Below, piece by piece: positions 1 through 6,173 of a DNA stretch of 8,427 nucleotides. The notes beneath the pieces are model-generated. The model saw nothing but the letters and a program-made list of their open reading frames with translations, made no database searches and was not told where the DNA came from. How positions within the stretch are numbered: position 1 is the stretch's first letter; each line of letters opens with the position of its first letter. Source of the stretch: Magnetococcales bacterium (lineage in GTDB: Bacteria; Pseudomonadota; Magnetococcia; Magnetococcales; JADGCH01); assembly GCA_015228995.1 (NCBI GenBank), contig JADGCM010000074.1:1-8427 (forward strand), given 5' to 3'. The position numbers and the translations under genes were made by a program.

Positions 1-833
1 GGGCCATTGGGCCACAACTAACTTGTATCTTTGTCGATAATGGTTTATTGCGCCGCCATGAGGGGGATGAGGTGATGGCGACTTTGGCCCACAATATGGG
101 GGTCCAAGTAGAGCGCATCGACGCTGGCGACCGTTTTCTGGATCGATTACGGGGAATCAGCGATCCGGAACAGAAGCGCAAGATCATCGGTCACACCTTT
201 ATCGAGATTTTCGAGGAGGCCGCTCAGCGCTTGTCAGACGTTGCTTGGTTGGCGCAAGGGACCATCTATCCGGATGTCATTGAGTCGGCCGGAGGGCATA
301 CCGGTGTCGCAACCAACATCAAGTCGCATCACAACGTCGGGGGGCTACCAGAAAGGATGCAGTTGCGGCTGTTGGAGCCATTGCGGGAATTATTTAAGGA
401 TGAGGTGCGTCAGGTCGGCCTATCGTTAGGGCTGCCGCACGACATGGTATTTCGTCATCCATTCCCTGGTCCGGGATTGGGTGTTCGCATCCTAGGAGAG
501 GTCAAGCGGGAGTATGCCGACTTGCTGCGCCAGGCCGATGCCATTTATCTATCAGAATTGCGTCAGGCTGGTCTGTATGGGCAAATTGCCCAAGCCTTTG
601 CGGTGTTTCTGCCGGTTAAGAGTGTCGGAGTCATGGGCGATGGTCGTAGTTATCAATACGTGGTCGCCTTACGGGCAGTCGAAAGCAGTGACTATATGAC
701 AGCCTCTTGTTACCCCATACCACACGAACTGTTGACGCGGATCGCCAATCGTATCATCAATGAGGTAACCGGCATTAATCGGGTCACCTACGATATTACC
801 TCCAAACCTCCTAGCACCATTGAATGGGAATAG
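1..833 (+). CDS. guaA: GMP synthase (glutamine-hydrolysing), C-terminal part, 5' truncated by window edge
   Basis: GuaA converts XMP to GMP in the cytoplasm, using ATP and ammonia from glutamine, as the last step of de novo guanine nucleotide synthesis. Only the last 276 codons are present, read in frame from base 3; the family is about 525 residues, so the glutamine amidotransferase domain and the ATP-binding P-loop lie upstream. What is visible is the end of the ATP-pyrophosphatase domain (FVDNGLLR near 30-52, WLAQGTIYPDVIES near 244-288, KSHHNVGGLP near 322-351) and the GMP synthase C-terminal dimerisation/XMP-binding domain (RHPFPGPGLGVR near 453-488, VGVMGDGR, NRIINEV). The protein ends in the hallmark KPPSTIEWE. 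The TTG at 48 is an internal leucine codon, not a start, because homology continues upstream of it to the window edge. The frame is intact, so I expect a normal enzyme. The stop codon lies inside the start of speA. Confidence 0.97.
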   Translation, partial: AIGPQLTCIFVDNGLLRRHEGDEVMATLAHNMGVQVERIDAGDRFLDRLRGISDPEQKRKIIGHTFIEIFEEAAQRLSDVAWLAQGTIYPDVIESAGGHTGVATNIKSHHNVGGLPERMQLRLLEPLRELFKDEVRQVGLSLGLPHDMVFRHPFPGPGLGVRILGEVKREYADLLRQADAIYLSELRQAGLYGQIAQAFAVFLPVKSVGVMGDGRSYQYVVALRAVESSDYMTASCYPIPHELLTRIANRIINEVTGINRVTYDITSKPPSTIEWE

Positions 834-2557
834 CTGCCACCCGTTGGTGCCGCACCGATGCCTTGTCCCAATTTCACATCCCGCAGTGGGGCGATGGTTT
901 TTTTGATGTCAACGAAGCGGGACATTTGGTGGTGTTACCGCAAGGTATCAACGGGGCTGTCGTTGACCTATCGTTGTTGATGGCGGATCTGCGTGGACGT
1001 GGTCTGGAAACACCGATTCTGTTGTGTTTCCCAGATATCTTACATCGTCGCCTCTTACAACTGAACGATCTGTTTCAACAAGCCATGGATCGGTACGGTT
1101 ATCGTGGCCGCTACCGCTGCCTCTATCCATTAAAGGTGAATCCGCAACGCCCGGTGGTTGAGGCCGTGGTCAGTCGGGGGCAATCCGTTGGTGCTGGATT
1201 GGAGGTCGGCTCAATGCCGGAATTACAGGCGGCACTGGCCTCCATGACCAACGACTGTCGTCCCATTGTCTGTAATGGCCATAAAGACCGTGCTTTTTTG
1301 CAGTTGGCACTGTTGGGACAGCGGCTGGGCCAACAGATGGTGATCGTCATTGAGAAACCACGTGAGTGTCTGCTGCTGATGGAATTAGCCACCGAAATGG
1401 CGGTGCGGCCTTGCATTGGTGTGCGTCTGCGGCCGTTGACGGCTGGTTCCGGTCGTTGGAAAGCTTCTTCAGGACCTCAATCAAAATTTGGTCTCAACGC
1501 TTCCGAGCTGTTTACTGTTTTGCAGCTACTGCGTCAGAAGGGCTATTTAGAGTGTGTTACTTGGTTGCATGGTCACGTTGGCTCGCAGATCTCTACCATC
1601 ACGACAGTACGGGCTTGGGCCCGGGAAGCGGCCTATAGTTACGTTGATCTGCGTCGTTGGGGCTGCCCCATTGAGACCGTGGACCTAGGAGGTGGGCTCG
1701 GGATTGATTACACCGGCGTGCAGCAGCTTGAAGAGGATAGCATCGATTATAACTGGCAGGACTATGCCGATACGATTGTAGCTCAGTTTGCCGCGGTCTG
1801 CGGTACCGAACAGATGCCACAGCCCCATTTAGTAACCGAAAGTGGCCGCGCTATCACCGCCCACCATGCCATCTTGATGACCAGCTTGGTCCCTATGGAT
1901 TTACCGGTAACAGCACCGGCAGAGCTTGATTGGCCGCATGAAATGCTGCCGGATGGCCAGATTCGTCTGGCGCAACGTCTGCGAATGGAATCGTCGCCAC
2001 AACCGGGGGGCAACAGTCGCGAGTTTGTCAATTTTTCCGTGTTTCAGTCGTTGCCAGACAGCTGGGCATTGGGACAAATTTTTCCAGTGGTACCGATCCA
2101 ACAATTGCTTGAACCGCCCAGCCGATGGAGTAGCCTCTATGACCTGACCTGTGATTCGGACGGTCAGTTGAGCCGATTTTGCGTTGCTGGAGCAATTGGT
2201 CCACAGCTACCGTTACCGACACCACGCCCAGGAGTGATCAGCGATGTCGCGATCTTACTGGTAGGCGCTTATCAGACGGTATTGGGGGGCTACCATAATC
2301 TATTTGGTCGCCCCAGTGTAGTCGAGGTAGGTATTGACGCCGCCCAGCAGGGTGTCGTTAGGCGGGTATGGTCCGGACAAACAGCGCTTGACGTACTGAC
2401 GCACGCCTTGTATGATGCCACCGATTTGCAGCAGGCATTGCACCGCATGGTGTGGCAAGCCAAACAGCAGGGACGTCTTGATGTGAACGAATTACTGACG
2501 ATGGAACAATGGTTGCAGGAATCCCTGCACAACCGCGCCTATCTGCGCATGGAATGA
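824..2557 (+). CDS. speA: Biosynthetic arginine decarboxylase, short form with reduced helical-bundle insertion
   Basis: SpeA decarboxylates arginine to agmatine with PLP, the entry to putrescine and spermidine. The 577-residue protein has the family landmarks in order: N-terminal WGDGFFDVNEAGH (22-34), the PLP-lysine motif YPLKVN (K104), IVCNGHKD (148-155), SKFGL (220-224), HGHVGSQ (249-255; E. coli has HFHLGSQ), the phosphate-binding VDLGGGLGIDY (286-296), TESGRAITAHH (338-348), VNFSVFQSLPDSW (402-414), the catalytic-cysteine motif CDSDG (443-447) and VGAYQ...HNLFG (480-495). E. coli SpeA has 658 residues. Most of the shortfall here lies between TAHH and FVNFS, where the helical-bundle insertion of other SpeA proteins sits. 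The ATG at 824 overlaps guaA by 10 nt and has no clear Shine-Dalgarno, so reinitiation after guaA is likely; in-frame TTG at 863 is the only close alternative and also lacks one. An arginine decarboxylase role is the best call, but oligomerisation or substrate preference may differ. Confidence 0.9.
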   Translation: MGIAATRWCRTDALSQFHIPQWGDGFFDVNEAGHLVVLPQGINGAVVDLSLLMADLRGRGLETPILLCFPDILHRRLLQLNDLFQQAMDRYGYRGRYRCLYPLKVNPQRPVVEAVVSRGQSVGAGLEVGSMPELQAALASMTNDCRPIVCNGHKDRAFLQLALLGQRLGQQMVIVIEKPRECLLLMELATEMAVRPCIGVRLRPLTAGSGRWKASSGPQSKFGLNASELFTVLQLLRQKGYLECVTWLHGHVGSQISTITTVRAWAREAAYSYVDLRRWGCPIETVDLGGGLGIDYTGVQQLEEDSIDYNWQDYADTIVAQFAAVCGTEQMPQPHLVTESGRAITAHHAILMTSLVPMDLPVTAPAELDWPHEMLPDGQIRLAQRLRMESSPQPGGNSREFVNFSVFQSLPDSWALGQIFPVVPIQQLLEPPSRWSSLYDLTCDSDGQLSRFCVAGAIGPQLPLPTPRPGVISDVAILLVGAYQTVLGGYHNLFGRPSVVEVGIDAAQQGVVRRVWSGQTALDVLTHALYDATDLQQALHRMVWQAKQQGRLDVNELLTMEQWLQESLHNRAYLRME

Positions 2558-2577
2558 TCGGATGATAATAGCTAAAT

Positions 2578-2581
2578 GGAG
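2578..2581 (+). promoter_or_regulatory. Shine-Dalgarno GGAG that sets the tolC-family start
   Basis: GGAG ends 5 nt before the ATG at 2587. The in-frame GTG at 2581 overlaps this motif and has no ribosome binding site of its own, so the ATG at 2587 is preferred over the longer reading. A third in-frame ATG at 2599 is too far from it. Confidence 0.6.
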
Positions 2582-2586
2582 TGGCA

Positions 2587-3927
2587 ATGGACAACAGCAT
2601 GAATCGCGTCCGTAAGCATCGGACCATGCTGGCGGTGGTTATGGTGGCCGCACTATGGAGCATGCCGTTGCTGCGTGCAGACGAGTCGCAACGCTCCCTT
2701 GCCTATTTTTTAGAAAAAGCGCTCCGGGATAACCCCCGCATCACCGAGGCAGAGGCCAATCTGCGCGCGACACGCGAACGGGATCAGCAGACCTTGGCGC
2801 CACTGTTGCCACAACTGAGTTTGCAGAGCACGGCTGGTTACGACCGTATCAATTCGCCCGAAGGGTCGGCTGACTCCCGCCCCTATAGTGCCACTGTCAA
2901 TCTATCGCAATCGTTATTCAACTGGCAATCGATCAAGGCGCGTGGTCAAGTTGAATTTTACATCGCTGCTGCCACCAAAGACCTGGAGGCAACCCGGCAG
3001 GGTGTGGTGCAACTGGTAGCAGAAAGCGCTCTGGCATTTGCTCAGGCGCGTGAGGTGGAGCGGTTAGCTGCCAACAATCTGGCTGTCACCCAACGCCATC
3101 TTGAGGCGACGTTGGCGCGGTTTCACGCCGGCGAGTTGCCCAAAACCGATGTTAGCCAAGCGAGAGCTCGGGTTGAGTCGGCACGAGCAGAGCACATCCA
3201 ATATGGCAACGAGGTATTGGTGGCGATTGCTCGCTTCCGTGAAGCAGTGGGTGAAAACCCACCCCGGGATCTAACGGCGCCCCAGTTAGACGGTGGTTGG
3301 TTTACCAAGCCGCTGGAGCAGTTTTTGTCCGCCACCGAGCAGCGCCCTGAGGTGGAGTCGGCTTGGCAACGCGTCAATATTGCCGACACCAATATCACCC
3401 TGGCGCGGGCAGGACATCTGCCGGTAGTGTCACTGACTGGCACGGCGTCACGCTCATGGAACGACCTTTATCGGACAGCAACCCGTACCGATCCGATTGA
3501 TCAACAAACGGTCAAGGTGGGTATGACGCTGCCGATCTACGAAGGTGGCAAGACCGTGTCACTCACCGATCAGGCCCGCTATCAGCGCGATAGTCAACAG
3601 GCTGCTTACGATCAGACCCGTCTGCAAGCCGCCCGTGATGCGGAGCAAAATTTCCTGCTCTACCATACCACTCGCACCAGTATTGAGGCTTATGCCGCCA
3701 ACGTCACGGCTGCCCGTGATGCCTTAGCTGGCATTGAACAGGAGTTCCGTGTTGGCAGCCGTACCGCCATTGATCTGCTCGATGCCCAACATGAGCTGTT
3801 CACTGCCGAGACCAATTTAGCGCGGAGCCGGTTCAATTTTATCCAATCGCAATATCGTTTGTTGCGTTCTATTGGCCAATTGACACTGGACAACCTGCGA
3901 GTGGCTGCCATTAACCCCCAACCATAA
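2587..3927 (+). CDS. TolC-family outer-membrane channel protein
   Basis: A 446-residue outer-membrane efflux/type I secretion channel of the TolC family, which trimerises into a beta-barrel plus periplasmic alpha-tunnel and docks on inner-membrane pumps. It has a cationic N-terminus (RVRKHR), a hydrophobic core at about 14-29 and a likely signal-peptidase site after LLRA (residue 31). Two OEP repeats follow: the first carries LLPQLSLQSTAGY and FHAGELPKTDVSQAR (180-194), the second HLPVVSLTG, LPIYEGG (316-321 region) and FRVGSRTAIDLLDA (387-400). Residues matching the E. coli TolC periplasmic aperture are recognisable: D188 (D153), R392 (R367), D396 (D371) and D399 (D374), while Y362 is replaced by F387. 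It is shorter than E. coli TolC (493-residue precursor), mainly lacking the C-terminal tail. No pump or membrane-fusion gene is adjacent, so it may serve several exporters encoded elsewhere. The gap after speA is 29 nt. I leave the symbol blank because orthology to tolC itself is not proven. Confidence 0.92.
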   Translation: MDNSMNRVRKHRTMLAVVMVAALWSMPLLRADESQRSLAYFLEKALRDNPRITEAEANLRATRERDQQTLAPLLPQLSLQSTAGYDRINSPEGSADSRPYSATVNLSQSLFNWQSIKARGQVEFYIAAATKDLEATRQGVVQLVAESALAFAQAREVERLAANNLAVTQRHLEATLARFHAGELPKTDVSQARARVESARAEHIQYGNEVLVAIARFREAVGENPPRDLTAPQLDGGWFTKPLEQFLSATEQRPEVESAWQRVNIADTNITLARAGHLPVVSLTGTASRSWNDLYRTATRTDPIDQQTVKVGMTLPIYEGGKTVSLTDQARYQRDSQQAAYDQTRLQAARDAEQNFLLYHTTRTSIEAYAANVTAARDALAGIEQEFRVGSRTAIDLLDAQHELFTAETNLARSRFNFIQSQYRLLRSIGQLTLDNLRVAAINPQP

Positions 3928-3930
3928 GGA
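3926..3930 (+). promoter_or_regulatory. Shine-Dalgarno AAGGA for the Nfu-domain gene, overlapping the upstream stop
   Basis: AAGGA overlaps the TAA of the tolC-family gene (3925-3927). It lies 11 nt before the ATG at 3942 and 5 nt before an in-frame TTG at 3936. The spacing alone would favour TTG, but the start codon favours ATG; the two proteins differ by two residues. Confidence 0.5.
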
Positions 3931-3941
3931 ATCTATTGACG

Positions 3942-4166
3942 ATGCGTAACCAAGTAGAACAGGTGCTTGATGAGATACGTCCCATGTTGCAGCGCGATGG
4001 TGGTGACGTAGAGTTGGTGGAGGTAACAGCAGATAATGTCGTTAAGGTGCGTTTGCGTGGGGCTTGTGGCACCTGTCCCGGTGCCATCATGACCCTTAAA
4101 GGTGGCATTGAGCGCCTCATGAAGCAGCGTCTGCCAGAAATTGTCGCCGTCGAAAGCGTCGCCTGA
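3942..4166 (+). CDS. Stand-alone Nfu (NifU C-terminal domain) Fe-S cluster protein
   Basis: A 74-residue cytoplasmic protein made only of the NifU C-terminal/Nfu domain, which in this family binds a [4Fe-4S] cluster between two subunits and passes it to target enzymes. The whole domain is visible: an N-terminal helix VEQVLDEIRPMLQRDGGDVEL (shown as residues 5-25), a beta segment VVKVRLRGAC, the cluster-binding CGTCPGA motif with C42 and C45, and a helix IMTLKGGIERLMKQRLPEIVAVESV. It lacks the degenerate A-type domain that makes E. coli NfuA 191 residues long, so I do not call it nfuA. It starts 14 nt after the TolC-family stop. TTG at 3936 is an alternative start adding two residues. Its end overlaps the proposed start of the amidase gene. 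A carrier rather than a primary scaffold is likely, because no iscU, nifS or other assembly gene is nearby. Confidence 0.9.
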   Translation: MRNQVEQVLDEIRPMLQRDGGDVELVEVTADNVVKVRLRGACGTCPGAIMTLKGGIERLMKQRLPEIVAVESVA

Positions 4167-4743
4167 CTGCCGCGTGCGTCTCCGGTATTTGCCTTCGCCG
4201 CATCGAGATGCACGTCCAGCGGGCGCAGTTGTTGATTTGGTGGTATTGCATGCCATTTCGTTGCCACCTGGCCACTTTGGTGGTCGGGCCATCGATGAGC
4301 TGTTTCTTGGTCGCCTGAATCCCCGAGAGCATCCCTATTTCAAGGGTGTGGCCAAATTGAAGGTGTCGGCCCACTTTTTGATCGACCGACAAGGACAGGT
4401 AACACAGTATGTGCCGGTCTTAAAACGGGCTTGGCATGCCGGGGTCAGCCGTTGGCAGGGGCGGCGCGGTTGCAACGACTTTTCGGTGGGCATCGAATTG
4501 GAAGGGGATGAACACACCCCGTTCACCAAGGTGCAATACATGACCTTGGCCGGTTTGATACGCACTTTACAGACCCGCCTATCGCAACTAAGAGATGACC
4601 GTATCGTTGGTCACCAGCACGTTGCCCCCGAACGCAAATGGGATCCCGGCCCTCATTTCGATTGGGGGGTTTTGCGTTGGTGGCTAGCAGCGTCGTTGGC
4701 GCCGCCGCCAGCGTTCGTCTGGCCTTTGATCTGGGAGGAGTAG
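4141..4743 (+). CDS. ampD: 1,6-anhydro-N-acetylmuramyl-L-alanine amidase, AmpD type
   Basis: AmpD is a cytoplasmic zinc amidase that cuts the lactyl-L-alanine bond of anhydromuropeptides imported during peptidoglycan recycling, releasing the stem peptide. In organisms with AmpR/AmpC it also keeps beta-lactamase induction low; neither gene is in this window. The 200-residue protein (E. coli 183) is an Amidase_2/PGRP fold with zinc ligands H37 (LHAISLPPG), H158 (VGHQHVAPE) and D168 (KWDPGP), and catalytic E119 (VGIELEG) and K166. LPSPHRDARP, FGGRAIDELF, VSAHFLIDRQG, QYVPVLKRAWHAGVS and CNDFSVGIELEG all match AmpD rather than the larger secreted AmiD type. No signal peptide is seen. The asparagine after the first zinc histidine in E. 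coli is alanine here. The start is uncertain: TTG at 4141 overlaps nfu by 26 nt, while GTG at 4174 lies 7 nt past the nfu stop. Neither has a clear ribosome binding site. Homology reaching upstream of LPSPH slightly favours 4141. Confidence 0.92.
   Translation: MSPSKASPDCRVRLRYLPSPHRDARPAGAVVDLVVLHAISLPPGHFGGRAIDELFLGRLNPREHPYFKGVAKLKVSAHFLIDRQGQVTQYVPVLKRAWHAGVSRWQGRRGCNDFSVGIELEGDEHTPFTKVQYMTLAGLIRTLQTRLSQLRDDRIVGHQHVAPERKWDPGPHFDWGVLRWWLAASLAPPPAFVWPLIWEE
4733..4740 (+). promoter_or_regulatory. Purine-rich GGGAGGAG, probable ribosome binding site of mpl
   Basis: GGGAGGAG is a strong anti-Shine-Dalgarno match formed by the last codons of ampD. It ends 12 nt before the mpl ATG at 4753, a longer spacing than usual, and it directly precedes the ampD stop (4741-4743). 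This suggests coupled translation of the two recycling enzymes. Confidence 0.5.
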
Positions 4744-4752
4744 TCTTCATTC

Positions 4753-6159
4753 ATGGCCCGCTTGCACATTATCGGTATCTGCGGTACAGCCATGGCTGGT
4801 CTCGCTGCCTTGGCGCAGGAGTCCGGTTGGCAGGTAACTGGCTCCGATCAGGGGGTCTATCCGCCTATGAGTCTGTTCCTACAACAACGAGCCATTCGGG
4901 TAGCCGAGGAGTTTAGCGCGCAGAATTTAGTCCCAAAACCCGATTTGGTGTTGGTGGGCAATGCCGTTTCGCGTGGTAATCCGGAGTTAGAAGCGGTATT
5001 AGAACAGGCCATTCCCTGTCAATCTGGGGCTGAATGGCTGCAACGCCACGTGTTGGTCGGGCGCCACCCCATTGTCGTCACCGGTACCCACGGCAAGACC
5101 ACTACCAGCAGCCTGATTGCTTGGTTGCTGGACTATGCCGGCTGGCAGCCTGGCTTTCTCATTGGCGGTATTCCGACCAATTTTGGCTTTGGCGCTCGTT
5201 TTCCGGCTGGTCCATGGATGGTGATTGAGGGCGACGAGTATGATACCGCCTTTTTTGATAAGAGGCCGAAATTCCATCATTACTGGCCACGCACCCTGCT
5301 GTTACATAACCTAGAGTTTGATCATGCCGATATCTACGCTGATTTGGCAGCCATTCGCCAGCAATTTCGGCTGTTGCTGCGTCTGGTTCCTCGCACCGGT
5401 TTAATATTGGTCAATCATGAAGATGCTGAAATGGTGCAGTTGGTCAAAGAGATGCCCAATCACCAGGCCGCTTACGGCCAAGTGGTCCACTATGGTTTAT
5501 CGACCCACTTGCCCTTTGCCGCCACCCTACAGCAAGAAGATGGCCGCCGTTGGACTTTGCTGCGTGATGGCTATGTCATAGGAGAGGTCAACTGGTCGCT
5601 ACTGGGACGCCACAACCTCCTTAACGGATTGGCAGCTGCAGCGGTAGCACTAAGTCATGGCATCGATAGTTCTGTGGTGTGCGCCGGACTGCAACGGTTT
5701 GCTGGCGTTGCACGGCGACTGCAAGTGAGTGGTAGCGGCAACGGCATTCAGGTGTACGATGATTTTGCTCATCACCCGACTGCTATCGCGACGACTCTGG
5801 CCGGTTTACGGGCACGGGTTGGCAATGAGCGTATCTGGGCCCTGTTGGAACCTCGCTCCAATACCATGCGTCGGCGTGTTCATCAGCAACAATTAGCAGC
5901 TGCTTTTGTCGATGCCGACCGACTATTATTGGCTCGGCCAGCAGCGCGTGGCCTGCCTGCTGACCAGTTATTGGACGTTGATGCCGTTGTTGCGAGTTGT
6001 AATTGCCACCACCCAGGCACGGCGCAAGTGATCGAAGATGCCCAGGAGGCGGTACAAATACTGCAGCAGCAGGCCCAATCTGGAGACCACATCGTCATCA
6101 TGAGCAACGGTGGTTTTGGCGGCATTCACGGGCTGTTGCAGAGCCAATTATTGGCTTGA
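4753..6159 (+). CDS. mpl: UDP-N-acetylmuramate:L-Ala-gamma-D-Glu-meso-DAP ligase (murein peptide ligase)
   Basis: Mpl attaches recycled tripeptide directly to UDP-MurNAc with ATP, returning wall peptides to the precursor pool and bypassing MurC, MurD and MurE. The 468-residue protein (E. coli 457) has the Mur ligase order: an N-terminal Rossmann domain with IIGICGTAMAGLA (6-18) and VTGSDQGVYPPM (28-39), the central ATPase domain with the P-loop GTHGKTTT (111-118), VIEGDEYDTAFFDKR and LHNLEFDHADI, then LGRHNLLNGLAA and the C-terminal domain with VYDDFAHHPTAI, LEPRSNTMRRR and the ending IVIMSNGGFGGIHG. The FFDKR and LEPRSNTM segments are typical of Mpl and separate it from MurC. The ATG at 4753 follows ampD by 9 nt, so the two peptidoglycan-recycling genes form a functional pair. 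The frame is intact and all visible motifs are conserved. Confidence 0.96.
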   Translation: MARLHIIGICGTAMAGLAALAQESGWQVTGSDQGVYPPMSLFLQQRAIRVAEEFSAQNLVPKPDLVLVGNAVSRGNPELEAVLEQAIPCQSGAEWLQRHVLVGRHPIVVTGTHGKTTTSSLIAWLLDYAGWQPGFLIGGIPTNFGFGARFPAGPWMVIEGDEYDTAFFDKRPKFHHYWPRTLLLHNLEFDHADIYADLAAIRQQFRLLLRLVPRTGLILVNHEDAEMVQLVKEMPNHQAAYGQVVHYGLSTHLPFAATLQQEDGRRWTLLRDGYVIGEVNWSLLGRHNLLNGLAAAAVALSHGIDSSVVCAGLQRFAGVARRLQVSGSGNGIQVYDDFAHHPTAIATTLAGLRARVGNERIWALLEPRSNTMRRRVHQQQLAAAFVDADRLLLARPAARGLPADQLLDVDAVVASCNCHHPGTAQVIEDAQEAVQILQQQAQSGDHIVIMSNGGFGGIHGLLQSQLLA

Positions 6160-6164
6160 TCTCT

Positions 6165-6168
6165 GGAG
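6165..6168 (+). promoter_or_regulatory. Shine-Dalgarno GGAG that sets the start of the NUDIX gene
   Basis: GGAG lies 5 nt before the ATG at 6174, just after the mpl stop. It supports this start over the open frame extending back to about 6003, which would overlap the conserved end of mpl. Confidence 0.65.
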
Positions 6169-6173
6169 ATTTC

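Noticed and set aside
1123..1416. 97-codon minus-strand open frame inside speA
   Set aside because: It is antisense to the conserved PLP-lysine and NGHKD region of speA and has no domain or ribosome binding site of note.
2558..2586. Possible terminator or regulatory site between speA and the TolC-family gene
   Set aside because: The 29-nt gap holds only an AT-rich stretch and the GGAG ribosome binding site. No inverted repeat with a T-run was found.
3911..4392. Three overlapping minus-strand open frames of about 90-120 codons across nfu and ampD
   Set aside because: They are antisense to strongly conserved Nfu and AmpD motifs and show no family resemblance, so they are shadows of the plus-strand genes.
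6003..6173. Upstream extension of the NUDIX reading frame
   Set aside because: It overlaps the conserved C-terminus of mpl (MSNGGFGGIHG), its translation resembles no Nudix N-terminus, and a good GGAG plus ATG exists at 6165-6176.
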